From: Pseudomonadota bacterium
GTDB lineage: Bacteria; Pseudomonadota; Gammaproteobacteria; Burkholderiales; Burkholderiaceae_C
NCBI GenBank assembly: GCA_963205115.1
Contig: CAUJHV010000040.1
Coordinates: forward strand, 1 to 64,000
Length of the DNA: 64,000 bases
Direction of reading: 5' to 3'
Position 1 is the stretch's first letter; the number at the start of each line of letters is the position of its first letter. The translations under genes and the position numbers were made by a program. The notes under the pieces were generated by a model that saw nothing but the letters and a program-made list of their open reading frames with translations, did not search any database and was not told where the DNA came from. Below are positions 9,154-18,198 of the stretch, in pieces.

Positions 9154-10251
9154 ATGCGTGAAACGAAGCCCGACAGTGTATCGGCGGCCCTGGTCGCGCA
9201 TGTCCGCGAGGCCATCGTGCGCGCGGGGGGCTGGATCCCGTTCGATGTCTTCATGGACCTGGTCCTGTATGCCCCGGGGCTGGGTTACTACGCCAGCAAG
9301 GACCGGCTGTTCGGCGCCATGCCGCAGTCTGGCAGCGACTTTGTCACCGCGCCGGAGCTCTCCGCACATTTCGGCCGCAGCCTCGCGGTGCAGGTGGCCG
9401 AGGGGCTCGACGCTGCAGGCAGCCGCGAGGTCTGGGAATTCGGTGCGGGCTCCGGTGCATTGGCCGAGCAACTGCTCGAGACCCTGGGCGACCGGGTGGA
9501 CCGCTACACGATCATCGACGTGTCCAGCGCACTGCGCGCGCGGCAGCAGGAACGCCTGGCGCGCTTTGGCTCGAAGCTGCACTGGGCCGATCGCTGGCCG
9601 GACGCGATGCGTGGCGTGGTGGTGGGCAACGAGGTCCTGGACGCGATGCCTGCCCGGCTCGTGGCTTTCGACGGCGTGGCCTGGCGCGAACGCGGCGTAC
9701 GGATCGTCGGTGACGGTTGGGGCTTCGAAGACCGCGCGCTCCTGGGCGATGCACCACCTGGCGATGAGTGGGGCGCAGGGGCGGTGACGGAACGCCACGA
9801 CCGCGCACTGGGCTTCATCCGCAGCTTGGCCGCGCACCTGGAGGTCGGCCTGGCGCTGTTCGTGGACTACGGATTTCCCGAGGCCGAGTACTACCACCCG
9901 CAGCGTGCAGGCGGCACGCTGATGTGCCACCGCGCCCACCGGTCGGACGGCGATCCGCTGACCGACGTGGGCGACAAGGACATCACCGTGCACGTGGACT
10001 TCAGCGGCATCGCGCTCACGGCGCAAGATGCCGGCATGGACGTCCTGGGCTACACCAGCCAGGGGCGGTTCTTGCTGAACTGCGGATTGCTCGATCGCCT
10101 GGTCGATGCATCCCTACCTGAGCGGACCGCTGCGCAAAGGCTCGTGAACGAACACGAGATGGGCGAACTCTTCAAGGTGCTGGCCCTGGGCCGGCAGTTG
10201 ACGCTGGACCCGGTGGGCTTCCGTGTCGGTGACCGCATGCACCGACTCTGA
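9154..10251 (+). CDS. MidA/NDUFAF7-family SAM-dependent methyltransferase
   Basis: 365 residues from 9154. Starts at 9145 or 9133 are also in frame, and 9133 would overlap the SDR start codon on the other strand. The protein shows the COG1565 pattern: GWIPFDVFMDLVLYAPGLGYY at the N-terminus, FVTAPELS.HFGR, the SAM site WEFGAGSGALAEQLL, VVGNEVLDAMPA and LFVDYGFPEAEYYHPQR. In eukaryotes the family methylates an arginine of complex I subunit NDUFS2. The bacterial substrate is not established. TACAAT at 9141-9146 resembles a -10 box and would give a nearly leaderless message for 9154, but no good -35 is visible. Confidence 0.88.
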   Translation: MRETKPDSVSAALVAHVREAIVRAGGWIPFDVFMDLVLYAPGLGYYASKDRLFGAMPQSGSDFVTAPELSAHFGRSLAVQVAEGLDAAGSREVWEFGAGSGALAEQLLETLGDRVDRYTIIDVSSALRARQQERLARFGSKLHWADRWPDAMRGVVVGNEVLDAMPARLVAFDGVAWRERGVRIVGDGWGFEDRALLGDAPPGDEWGAGAVTERHDRALGFIRSLAAHLEVGLALFVDYGFPEAEYYHPQRAGGTLMCHRAHRSDGDPLTDVGDKDITVHVDFSGIALTAQDAGMDVLGYTSQGRFLLNCGLLDRLVDASLPERTAAQRLVNEHEMGELFKVLALGRQLTLDPVGFRVGDRMHRL

Positions 10252-10263
10252 GGCGGGCCCACC

Positions 10264-10455
10264 GTGCGCTGGCTCCTGGTTTTCGTGCTCGCCTTCGTGC
10301 TGTTCAACGGCCTGTCCGCCTGGCTGCGCCGCATCGGGCTGGGCCGCCTGCCGGGCGACTTCGTGCTGCGCGTGCGCGGGCGTGAGATCTATGTTCCGCT
10401 GGCCAGCAGCCTGGTGCTCAGTCTGCTGGCCATGCTCATCGGAATGATCGTTTGA
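10264..10455 (+). CDS. DUF2905 family small membrane protein
   Basis: 63 residues with a GTG start at 10264, 12 bases after the methyltransferase stop. Two hydrophobic segments (about 3-20 and 44-62) flank a short polar loop LRRIGLGRLPGDFVLRVRG. GRLPGD is the hallmark of DUF2905. The function is unknown. Similar proteins commonly follow the MidA-like methyltransferase. It ends 12 bp before the convergent subtilase gene. Confidence 0.85.
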   Translation: MRWLLVFVLAFVLFNGLSAWLRRIGLGRLPGDFVLRVRGREIYVPLASSLVLSLLAMLIGMIV

Positions 10456-10467
10456 TGACGCGCGGTG

Positions 10468-12252
10468 TCAGCGCACCAGGCCCAGGCTATAGGAGCCCTT
10501 GACCCCGGACGACAGCAGCACCCGCACGGCCACCGTCACATCGGTGGTGCCGGAGTTCGTGACGGTGACCTGGCGCGTAGCACCGGCCGATCCGCTGAGC
10601 AGGATGAGCGACTGCCCGGTCGTCAGGTAGACGCCCAGGCCCGCGCCGGTCTTCGATGACGGTTTCACCGTTGCCACCAGCCGCTTGCCCGCCGGGATCG
10701 TCACGCGGTAGTAGTCGTTGTCCGTCGTGGAGGCGAGGCTGCCGGCGATATTGGCGGACGTTGCCGTGATGACCTGGCCTGCGGCGATGGTGTTGTTGGG
10801 CTCGACTTCCTGGATGTTGACGGTCGTGGGCGTGGGCGTGGGCGGCGGTGGCGCGGTGGTCGTCGTACCCAGGGCAGCAGCGACCGCAGCGCCGGCATTG
10901 ACGATGCCGGAGCCGCATCCCACGCAGGCAGCCGGGAACGGTGTTGCCGTGCTGCGCAACAAGGAGGCCACGCCATCCGGCGTGAGGCTGGGTTTGACCG
11001 ACAGCACGAGTGCCGCCACCCCGCTGACAACCGGCGTGGCCATCGACGTGCCCATGTAGGACACGTAGTTGTCCTTCGAGGGCGTGGTCGTCCCGCTGTT
11101 GAGCGTCGACAGGATGCCCGCGCCGCTGTCGCCTCCTGGCGCGGCCAGACTGACGACACTTCCCGTGTTCGAGTACGACGCTTTGCCGCCGGTGATGCCG
11201 GTTGCCGCCACGGCAATCACGCCCGCGCAATTGGCGGGCGTGGAGCCGCCGGCATCGCTGGCCGAATTCCCGGCCGCGACCACGACGACGGATCCTTTGG
11301 CGCGCGCGGCATTGATCGCTTTCTGCATGGTGGTTCCGCAACTGCCGGAGCCCCCGAGCGACAGGTTGATCACGCGTGCGGGCGTCGGGTTGGCGGCGAT
11401 GCCGCTGACGGTGTTGCCCGCGGCCCAGGCGACTGCGTCGGCGATGTCGGAGGTGTAGCCACCGCAGCGACCCAGCACGCGCAGCGGCTGGACCTTGGCG
11501 CCAAAGGCCACGCCCGCGATGCCGGCGCCGTTGCCGGCGGCTCCCGCGACGATGCCGGCGACGTGCGTGCCATGCCAGGAGCTGTTGCGCGCCGGAGTGC
11601 CCGTTCCGCAGTAATCCGCCGTGACCGCGTCGCCGGGATCGGAAGCGTCACCGTCACGCGCCGTGCCGTCCCCCGATACGAAGGTGTCGGTGATGAAGTC
11701 CATGCCGGCCACCAGATTGGCGGCCAGATCGGCGTGTGGGCGCACGCCCGTGTCGACCACCGCGACGACGATGCCGCTGCCCTTCGAGCGATCCCAGGCA
11801 GCGGGGGCCCGGATGCCGGCGGTCGCATCGAAAAGTGACCACTGCTGGTTGTACAGCGGGTCGGTGGGCGTGTAGCTTGGATGCAGCACACGGTCGGGCT
11901 CGGCGTATTCGATGTTTGGATCGCCGGCTTGCATGGTGCGCGCCAATTGTTCCGCGTCCTTGGCCGACAGGCGCCGGCTGAGCCGGAAGACCTGGGCACC
12001 TTGACCGGTGCTGCGCTCGTGCCGCGCCGCGACGCCATGGCCGCGCGTGGCGGCATCGAGGGCATCGCGTGCACGCATCGTCGGAAAGGCGGTGTTGCCG
12101 TCGCGGTACTTGACGATCAGGCGATCCGTCGGCGCCGAGGCACCCGCGGCATCGTCAATCCGTCGGGACTGCTCGGCGTGGCCGTGGAGCGGCACAAGAA
12201 GGAGAAGCGCGAGGGTCGAGGCCAGCGTGGCCTTGGGAAAACGGAAATTCAT
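10468..12252 (-). CDS. secreted S8 family serine peptidase (subtilase) with PPC domain
   Basis: 594 residues. A Sec signal peptide (cleavage after about GHA, residue 26) is followed by an inhibitor-like propeptide (about 30-125). The subtilisin catalytic domain has D167 (AVVDTG), H227 (HGTHVAG), oxyanion N329 (AAGNS) and S403 (GTSMATPVVSG), a complete triad. A Pro/Thr linker around 465-478 leads to a bacterial pre-peptidase C-terminal domain (about 480-594, starting VEPNN), which is often removed after secretion. This is an extracellular protease of the S8A type with several cysteines that could form disulfides. A strong hairpin sits in its 5' leader. No inhibitor or secretion gene lies beside it. 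Confidence 0.94.
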   Translation of the reverse strand: MNFRFPKATLASTLALLLLVPLHGHAEQSRRIDDAAGASAPTDRLIVKYRDGNTAFPTMRARDALDAATRGHGVAARHERSTGQGAQVFRLSRRLSAKDAEQLARTMQAGDPNIEYAEPDRVLHPSYTPTDPLYNQQWSLFDATAGIRAPAAWDRSKGSGIVVAVVDTGVRPHADLAANLVAGMDFITDTFVSGDGTARDGDASDPGDAVTADYCGTGTPARNSSWHGTHVAGIVAGAAGNGAGIAGVAFGAKVQPLRVLGRCGGYTSDIADAVAWAAGNTVSGIAANPTPARVINLSLGGSGSCGTTMQKAINAARAKGSVVVVAAGNSASDAGGSTPANCAGVIAVAATGITGGKASYSNTGSVVSLAAPGGDSGAGILSTLNSGTTTPSKDNYVSYMGTSMATPVVSGVAALVLSVKPSLTPDGVASLLRSTATPFPAACVGCGSGIVNAGAAVAAALGTTTTAPPPPTPTPTTVNIQEVEPNNTIAAGQVITATSANIAGSLASTTDNDYYRVTIPAGKRLVATVKPSSKTGAGLGVYLTTGQSLILLSGSAGATRQVTVTNSGTTDVTVAVRVLLSSGVKGSYSLGLVR

Positions 12253-12274
12253 GCAGTGCCTCGTGAAAATCGAG

Positions 12275-12299
12275 GCCAGTCGGAGCAGACCCGACTGGC
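12275..12299 (-). promoter_or_regulatory. perfect 9-bp hairpin in the leader of the subtilase gene
   Basis: GCCAGTCGG and CCGACTGGC form a perfect 9-bp stem with a 7-nt loop, ending 23 bases before the subtilase ATG. On the minus strand it is followed by CCTCGATTTT. A second short hairpin (CCTGC/GCAGG with a GAAA loop, 12350-12363) lies further upstream. It could be a terminator of the upstream gene, an attenuator, or an mRNA-stabilising structure. No known riboswitch class is recognised. Confidence 0.4.
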
Positions 12300-12463
12300 A
12301 GCCCCGCTACCGTGGCGCTGATGCGCGTTAGGCCGGCGGCTTTGCGTCGCCTGCTTTCGCAGGTTTTGCGGAGGGTGGTGACAGCCGGTGAGTGTAGTGT
12401 CCGGACGTGCAAACCGGCTGTGCCGTATGCCGCATCAGCACGCGCTGGCGTGGACCGCAGCCG

Positions 12464-12844
12464 TCAGTATTCGATGTTCCACTCGTGTCGACACTGGCGA
12501 CAGGACACGCGCACCGCATCCTGGCGGGTATCGGCGGCGACCAACTCCAGCCTGCCGTATGTCTTGCATGCAGGGCAATCGGCCTGGTTGGCAATGGACT
12601 CTGTGTGAACCAGCAGGAAGAGATAGCGCCGCAAGGCCCACCCGCCGCCCAACGCGCATGCCAAGGCGACGCCGTAGTCGAGCCACTTCTCGGTCTGCGT
12701 GGCGTAACGGTTGGCGGCCTCCAGCGCCATCATCAGGCCGAGCACCGCCAGCAGCACCAAGGCCAGATGCGCATGCCCAGTCAGCAGGCGCCGTTCGTAC
12801 CACTTGCGAAATCCGATGGTGCTGATCCCCTGAGCGAGCTTCAT
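12464..12844 (-). CDS. small membrane protein with C-terminal zinc-ribbon-like motif
   Basis: 126 residues from the ATG at 12844. Two hydrophobic segments (about 27-43 and 56-75) suggest a hairpin in the inner membrane. The cytosolic C-terminus has CPAC and CRQC spaced about 26 residues apart, which could bind zinc, and ends WNIEY. I do not recognise a named family. It lies alone between the subtilase gene and cca, all on the minus strand, with about 97 bp upstream. Confidence 0.65.
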   Translation of the reverse strand: MKLAQGISTIGFRKWYERRLLTGHAHLALVLLAVLGLMMALEAANRYATQTEKWLDYGVALACALGGGWALRRYLFLLVHTESIANQADCPACKTYGRLELVAADTRQDAVRVSCRQCRHEWNIEY

Positions 12845-12941
12845 GCGCTTCTCTCCGTGTGCGGGTCTGTCGGCACGTGATGGTTGCACAGGACCTTGTC
12901 CTTGTCTCGCATCCGTGCCTCTGTCGCATGTCCAGCGGCGT

Positions 12942-14042
12942 TCAGCGCACCGGCGCCAACGCTGTCATGCGCGCACGATGGATGCGTGCGCCGATCTCCA
13001 ACCCGCTCACACCCGCGGCCAGCGCCTCGCGCGTGAGGCGTGCCAGGTCGAGCGCCTGGGCACGTGCCAGTGCCGCGCGCAGGACCAGCCCGACGGTCCA
13101 CGGGTCTGGTTCATCCAGCACGCATTGCGCAGCCATCAGCATCTCGTCGACGCGCGCGGGGCGGCGCCACGCGTCACAGCGATCGAACAGGGCCATCATG
13201 GACTCGGCGTCCGCAGCGGCCTGCGGCAAGCCCTCCAGTTCACGATGCAGCATCGCGGCGAGATCACGCACGTCGTGCGGCGCCTTGAGATGTAGGGCCA
13301 GCGTCGGCGCGTGGCAGGCCAGCGCGGCGAAGCGGACCGACAACGACAGGCCGCGCGCCGCCGCCGTGTCCACGCGCTGGGCGAGCTCGGGCTCCGCGCG
13401 CAAGTCGCGCAGCAGCCGCGGCCATGCGCCGCTGTCGGCGATGACGGCGAACATGCGGCTTGGGCGCGTCTCCATCAGGCCGCGCGCCAGTTCTTGCCAG
13501 ACCCGCTCAGGTACCAGGGCCGAGACTTCGCCGTCGTCGACCATCCGCTTCAGAAGCACCTGCGTTTCCGGCGCCACCGTGAACGAAGGCCAGCGCGCGG
13601 CGAATCGGGCTAGTCGCAGCAGCCGGACAGGGTCCTCGACGAAGGCCGGCGACACGTGACGCAGGACGCCCTGTGCCAGATCGCGCGCGCCGCCGAATGG
13701 GTCAATCAGCCGGCCTTCGGCGTCGCGCGCCATCGCGTTGATGGTCAGATCGCGCCGGGCGAGGTCTTCTTCCAGCGTCACGCCGGGCGCGGCATGGACG
13801 GTGAAGCCGTGGTAGCCGGGCGCCGACTTGCGCTCGGTGCGCGCCAGCGCGTATTCCTCGCCGGTGTGCGGGTGCAGGAAGACGGGGAAGTCCTTGCCAA
13901 CCGGCTTGAAGCCGGCATCGACCATGGCCTGCGGCGACGCACCGACCACGACCCAGTCGTGATCACCCGGCGTCTGGCCAAGCAACTCGTCGCGTACCGA
14001 GCCGCCGACGCGGAAGCTGCAGCCCGGGACTCGCGCGGTCAT
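12942..14042 (-). CDS. cca: CCA tRNA nucleotidyltransferase lacking an intact HD domain
   Basis: 366 residues, shorter than the 410 or so of bacterial bifunctional Cca. The catalytic head is intact: GGSVRDELLG (13-22), the metal-binding D27-H-D29 pair, RRDLTINAMA and PFGGARDL, then the nucleobase-recognising EDPVRLLRLARFAAR. It adds CCA to tRNA 3' ends. Where enterobacterial-type Cca has the HD phosphohydrolase centre (VRFA.LCHDLGKG), this protein reads VRFAALACHAPTLAL, so the HD pair is gone and the 2',3'-phosphatase activity is probably lost. The start at 14042 matches the family N-terminus. It follows the NDUFA9-like gene by 5 bp. Confidence 0.93.
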   Translation of the reverse strand: MTARVPGCSFRVGGSVRDELLGQTPGDHDWVVVGASPQAMVDAGFKPVGKDFPVFLHPHTGEEYALARTERKSAPGYHGFTVHAAPGVTLEEDLARRDLTINAMARDAEGRLIDPFGGARDLAQGVLRHVSPAFVEDPVRLLRLARFAARWPSFTVAPETQVLLKRMVDDGEVSALVPERVWQELARGLMETRPSRMFAVIADSGAWPRLLRDLRAEPELAQRVDTAAARGLSLSVRFAALACHAPTLALHLKAPHDVRDLAAMLHRELEGLPQAAADAESMMALFDRCDAWRRPARVDEMLMAAQCVLDEPDPWTVGLVLRAALARAQALDLARLTREALAAGVSGLEIGARIHRARMTALAPVR

Positions 14043-14047
14043 GGCCG

Positions 14048-14995
14048 CTACCGATGCGCCCGCCAGCGGTCCAGCCGCGCGTCGCCATGGCTGGGGCTCA
14101 GGTAGGTCGGGATGACCGCTTCCAGGCCGGTCGGCTGGATGCCCAGGTCGCCCAGCCCGGGCAGCTCGCCTGACGCCACGTTGGGCACCTGCAGCGAGTC
14201 GAGGTTGTCCCGCGTCATCAGCGGCTCCCCGGGCATCAGGCCCAGTAGCGTGGCCTGCAGGCGGGCCATCGCGGGGGGCAGGCCAAGCACGGGTCGCGGA
14301 TGCCCACTCGCGGCGCCCGCCAGGCGAACCAGATCGGCCAGCGTATAGACCCTGGGGCCGCAGCACTCGATGGTGAGGCCCGCCTGCTGCGGGTCGTCCA
14401 GTACACGCAGGATCGCCCGTGCAACGTCGTCCACCCACACGGGTTGCATCTTCGCGTCAGCGCCGGCCAGCGGAACCACGGGCGCGACGGCCTGCAGCTG
14501 CGCGAAGAGATTCATGAACCGGTCGTTCGCCCCGAAGATGACGCTCGGACGAAGAATCGTGGGTGCGATCGGACCGGCCGCGCGCAAGGCGGCTTCGCCG
14601 GCCGCCTTGCTGCGCAAGTAGTGCGAAGGCGCATCCGCGCTCACGCCGATGGCGCTCACGTGCACCAGGCGTGAGACGCCCACGTCGGCACAGGCCTGTG
14701 CGACGCGCGTGGGCAGTTCGACGTGCGCGCGCTGGAAGTCGGCGGCGCTGCCGTTCAGGATGGCGACCAGGTTGACGACCGCGTCGGCGCGAAGCAGCAG
14801 CTGCCGAAGGCTGTCGGGGTCGTGCACGTTGGCGGTCAGGATGTCCACGCCCGGCAGCGACTGCAGCGGCAGTCCGAAGCGCGGCCGGCGCGTGGGCACC
14901 CGCAGGCGCCACCCCGGCCGCTCGCTCACCAGGTACTCGCACAGGGCCTGGCCCACGAAGCCGGTGCCTCCCAACACCACGATTCGGCGCATCAT
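14048..14995 (-). CDS. NDUFA9-like NAD(P)-binding epimerase/dehydratase-family protein
   Basis: 315 residues of the atypical extended SDR type. The dinucleotide-binding loop is VVLGGTGFVGQALCEYL (6-22). VNLVAILNG, LVHVSAIGVSADAPSHYLRSKAAGE and LRPSVIFGANDRFMN are the stretches that define the complex I NDUFA9-subunit-like family. The Tyr of the classical YxxxK triad is present as YLRSK. The bacterial role is unclear, and a quinone or respiratory link is only suggested by the name family. Its ATG overlaps the stop of the lytic transglycosylase gene, and cca follows by 5 bp, so this is one operon. Confidence 0.9.
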   Translation of the reverse strand: MMRRIVVLGGTGFVGQALCEYLVSERPGWRLRVPTRRPRFGLPLQSLPGVDILTANVHDPDSLRQLLLRADAVVNLVAILNGSAADFQRAHVELPTRVAQACADVGVSRLVHVSAIGVSADAPSHYLRSKAAGEAALRAAGPIAPTILRPSVIFGANDRFMNLFAQLQAVAPVVPLAGADAKMQPVWVDDVARAILRVLDDPQQAGLTIECCGPRVYTLADLVRLAGAASGHPRPVLGLPPAMARLQATLLGLMPGEPLMTRDNLDSLQVPNVASGELPGLGDLGIQPTGLEAVIPTYLSPSHGDARLDRWRAHR

Positions 14996-17025
14996 GGCAA
15001 CTCCTTGTTCTGTTCCGGCCCGTCCGGCTCACGCGGCCCGACAGGCTTGCCCAGCCAGGGCTTGATGACCGGTGCCGGCGCGGTCCCCAGGCGCACGGCA
15101 TACACCGCCGCATTGGCCAGCACCTTCTTGACGTAGTCGCGGGTCTCGTGGATCGGGATGGTCTCGGCCCACGCTGCGGGCTCCAGTATCGCGCCTTCGC
15201 GCCAGCGTCGCGGCCGATTGGGCCCGGCGTTATAGGCCGACATCGCCATTGGCAAGGACCCGCCGAAGTCGTCCAGCACCATGCGCAGATAGGCCGTTCC
15301 CAGCCGCAGGTTGATCTCGCGGTCGTGCGCCCATTCGGAGCGCCACTCCAGGCCGATCTTGCGTGCGGTCCAGCGCGCGGTGGCCGGCATGACCTGCATG
15401 AGTCCCGAGGCGCCGACGTGCGAGCGCGCATCGCCGACGAAGCGCGATTCCTGGCGGATCAGTCCCAGGACGAGCGCCGGATCCAGCCCGGCCTGCGTCG
15501 CCGCGGCCTGGATCTGGGGCTGGAACGGCAGCGGGTAGCGCTGCGCGAGGTCGACCTCGCGCCGGGCGCGCTCACTGGTGTGGATGCAGCGGTCGTGCAC
15601 CTGCGCAGCACAGGCGCGTTGCGCGGCGGCCAGCAGCTGGCGGTCATCCATGCCGATCAGCGAGAAGTTCCACTCGCGCACACCTTCGCTGCGCAGGCCG
15701 ATGGCCATCAGCTGCAGCGCGCGGCTCAGACCGGCGTGCTTCAGGATCTCGTCCGCCTCGACTGCCGATACTGCAGCGGGTGCGGTGGGAAGAGCCGGAA
15801 TCTGCCCGAGCTGTTCGGCCGCCAGCAGCCCGTAGAAGTGCAGCGGCGAGACGATGCGCGCCAGCATGGCCTGAGCCTCCCCGGTGGCCGTGTCACCGGC
15901 CGTGCCGGGGCGCGCGCGGGCCAGCAGTGCGCGGGCCTTCCAGTACACCCAGACGGGATCGTCGCGCGACTCGGCGGACATCGCGTCCACCGCCTGCGCC
16001 AGCAGCGCCCAGGCCGCCCGATCGGTGCTGGTGGCCCGCAGCTGGCCACGGGCGATCCAGGCCAGCGTGTCGTCGCCAAGCCCGCGCGCGCCCGTGACGC
16101 GTCCTTGCGCCTGCAGGGCGCGCTCGCCCCAGCCGGCGGCTTCGGGCAACTGGCGCAGTGCCGCCTGCCGGGCGATCGCGCCCCAGCCCACGGTGGTCCA
16201 CTCGGGTCGCAGCGCGCGCGCCCACGGCGAATCGAACTGCGTGGCGGCCACCTCCGGGTCCGCAGCGGCCAGCCGGATCACCGCCAGCACGCCAAGCACC
16301 GCGGCGTGCTCGCCGTCCTGCGCGCGCTGGCGCGCCAGGTAGCGCGCGGGGTTGTCCCACAAGGCCTCGAGACTTTTCGAGACGGCCGGCGTCAACAGGG
16401 AAGCTGCGGCGCGCGCGCCGCGCAGCCGCCCGGCCTCGACGGTCGTGCGTAGGCGATGCCAGACGTCTGCCGTCGCGAGCTGGCCGTTGGCACGCAGGTC
16501 TGCGGCAAGACCCTGGCAGCCCTCGTCGGCATCGCGCTGGGCCATCCACGCAGCCACTGCGGCGTCCCTGACTTCGCGCCCGGCGCGCCACTGCTGCCAC
16601 AGGCCGTAGCAGTGCACTTCGCGGTCGTCGGCCATGCGAAATCGGGGCAGCTCGCGCGCGATGCCGTCCCAGTGGCGACGACGGCCGAGTTCCAGCAGCC
16701 AGTCGTTGCGCAGCCGGTCTTCGACATAGCTGCCGGGCCAGCGCTGATAGAAGGCCTCGACCTCCTCGGCGGTCGCCTGCGCCAGGCGCCCCGAGAGCTC
16801 CCAGTAGTCGGCCCAGCCGGCCAGCGGATGGGCCTCCTGGACCAGCGTCTGCCGCAGTGTTGCCAGCTTGCTGCGGTCGCCGCGGCGCAAGGCTTCGCGC
16901 GCGTCGAGCAGCAACGCATCGCCGCTGGTCACGGGTTGCGCGACGCCCAGGATCGACGCGCCGGCCAGGGCCCAGGAGGCGGCGCAGGCGCGCAGGCACC
17001 GCCAGAAGGTTCCACGATATTGCAT
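14992..17025 (-). CDS. slt: soluble lytic murein transglycosylase (Slt70-type)
   Basis: 677 residues with an N-terminal signal (about 1-30, ending near GVAQP). A long alpha-helical superhelix region (about 40-490) follows. The C-terminal lysozyme-like domain has the catalytic Glu in IRQESRF, then GASGLMQVMPATA, INLRLGTAYL and the signature AYNAGPNRPRRWR. It cleaves peptidoglycan glycans to 1,6-anhydro products in the periplasm. The start at 17025 is chosen because the signal peptide begins there. Longer readings add only low-complexity sequence. It lies 44 bp downstream of the TfoX-like gene. Confidence 0.94.
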   Translation of the reverse strand: MQYRGTFWRCLRACAASWALAGASILGVAQPVTSGDALLLDAREALRRGDRSKLATLRQTLVQEAHPLAGWADYWELSGRLAQATAEEVEAFYQRWPGSYVEDRLRNDWLLELGRRRHWDGIARELPRFRMADDREVHCYGLWQQWRAGREVRDAAVAAWMAQRDADEGCQGLAADLRANGQLATADVWHRLRTTVEAGRLRGARAAASLLTPAVSKSLEALWDNPARYLARQRAQDGEHAAVLGVLAVIRLAAADPEVAATQFDSPWARALRPEWTTVGWGAIARQAALRQLPEAAGWGERALQAQGRVTGARGLGDDTLAWIARGQLRATSTDRAAWALLAQAVDAMSAESRDDPVWVYWKARALLARARPGTAGDTATGEAQAMLARIVSPLHFYGLLAAEQLGQIPALPTAPAAVSAVEADEILKHAGLSRALQLMAIGLRSEGVREWNFSLIGMDDRQLLAAAQRACAAQVHDRCIHTSERARREVDLAQRYPLPFQPQIQAAATQAGLDPALVLGLIRQESRFVGDARSHVGASGLMQVMPATARWTARKIGLEWRSEWAHDREINLRLGTAYLRMVLDDFGGSLPMAMSAYNAGPNRPRRWREGAILEPAAWAETIPIHETRDYVKKVLANAAVYAVRLGTAPAPVIKPWLGKPVGPREPDGPEQNKELP

Positions 17026-17069
17026 GCACGCAGTTTGACAGCCCCCCGCGGGGCCGTCGGGGCTTGGAC

Positions 17070-17459
17070 CTAGGGGGCCGGACGGCGCCGCACACGTGTG
17101 GCGCGCGCCCTCGCCGCCACGGGCGGCTTGGCAGCCCGCGCGCGTAACGCGGCTGCGAGGGCCCGCCGCGCCCACGGCAGCATGACGGCCGGCGAGTCCA
17201 GCGCCTCGTCGGGCACGCTCCAGAACGACAGCATCACCTCGCGGCCCTTGGCTGCATAGACAAAGGGCTCACAGCCTGCCTGCGCAAAGTCCGCGCGCGT
17301 CGCGTCGTCGACCTTCAGGTACAGACGGTCCTGCAGGATCAGCCCGACGAAAAGGTCGTCGCAGTAGATGCCGTGGCCACCGAACATGCGCCGCGCACGC
17401 ACGGGGCCCGCGGCTTCGAGCAATTCGAGGCACAAGACGACAAATCCATCGGCGGCCAT
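17070..17459 (-). CDS. TfoX/Sxy N-terminal-domain protein
   Basis: 129 residues. The N-terminal region matches the TfoX N domain: RRMFGGHGIYCDDLFVGLI, LYLKVDD, and the short motif PFVYAAKG...LSFWSVPDEALDSP. The C-terminal 35 residues are Arg/Ala-rich and probably unstructured. Full TfoX/Sxy activates competence genes together with CRP, but single-domain proteins like this are widespread and their role is not known. It is the first gene of the operon running to cca, and divergent from the 5-formyl-THF cyclo-ligase gene. Confidence 0.85.
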   Translation of the reverse strand: MAADGFVVLCLELLEAAGPVRARRMFGGHGIYCDDLFVGLILQDRLYLKVDDATRADFAQAGCEPFVYAAKGREVMLSFWSVPDEALDSPAVMLPWARRALAAALRARAAKPPVAARARATRVRRRPAP

Positions 17460-17530
17460 CGGGCCAGTGTAGGTGGGGTGTGGCGCAGGGCGGACAATCA
17501 CTGTCGTCTTCCGCTCCGGACCCGATCGCC

Positions 17531-18133
17531 ATGAGCCTGCCTTTCGACATGCCGCCCCTGCAACCGTCCAGCGACAAGAAGACCTTGCGCCGGCAGCTCC
17601 AGGCCGAGCGCCAGAGCCTGGTCGATCGCCACCAGCGTGCGATGCATCTGCAGGAGGTGTTGCGGGTGTGGCTGGCGGCGCGCAAGGACGTCGCCATTGG
17701 GGCCTACTGGCCGATCAAGGGCGAATTCGACGCGCTGCCGGCACTCTACCGCTGGGCCGAAGCCGACGACATGCGCATCATCGGGCTGCCGGTGGTCGAC
17801 AAGGCCACCAAGCAATTGCGCTTCCACAGCTGGTTCCCGGGCTGCGAAATGGAAGAGGACGCCTACGGCATTCCCAAGCCGAAGGACACGCCGGCTTTCG
17901 AGCCGACCTTGTTGCTGGTGCCCTGCGTGGGTTACGGGCCCGGTGGCATCCGCCTGGGCTACGGCGGCGGCTTCTATGACCGCACCCTGGCCACGCTGCA
18001 GCCGCGACCCTTCACGGTGGGTCTGGCCTATAGCCACGGCTCGCTGCCCTGGCTGCAGGCCGAGCCGCACGATGTACCGCTGGACGCCATCCTCAACGAG
18101 GACGGCGTGGCCTGGGAAGAGCCGCGCCCGTAG
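17531..18133 (+). CDS. 5-formyltetrahydrofolate cyclo-ligase
   Basis: 200 residues from the ATG at 17531 (MSLPFDMPP). An in-frame ATG at 17480 would add 17 residues with no family support. Seen are the N-terminal basic helix KKTLRRQLQAERQ, the substrate strand IGAYWPIKGEFD, and the hallmark loop GYGPGGIRLGYGGGFYDR near residue 150. The enzyme converts 5-formyl-THF to 5,10-methenyl-THF with ATP, salvaging folate. metF, folB and an SDR with a probable pterin role are also in this window, although not in one operon. Confidence 0.92.
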   Translation: MSLPFDMPPLQPSSDKKTLRRQLQAERQSLVDRHQRAMHLQEVLRVWLAARKDVAIGAYWPIKGEFDALPALYRWAEADDMRIIGLPVVDKATKQLRFHSWFPGCEMEEDAYGIPKPKDTPAFEPTLLLVPCVGYGPGGIRLGYGGGFYDRTLATLQPRPFTVGLAYSHGSLPWLQAEPHDVPLDAILNEDGVAWEEPRP

Positions 18134-18164
18134 GCCGCTGCGCGACCTCGGGCGCGCAGCAGGG

Positions 18165-18185
18165 GGGACGGGTCACGCCCGTCCC
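18165..18185. terminator. hairpin between convergent cyclo-ligase and ompW genes
   Basis: GGGACGGG (18165-18172) and CCCGTCCC (18178-18185) form a perfect 8-bp stem with a TCACG loop. It lies in the 65-bp gap between two converging genes and could end both transcripts. There is no U-tract, so efficiency is uncertain. Confidence 0.5.
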
Positions 18186-18198
18186 GCTCGCAGCCGTG

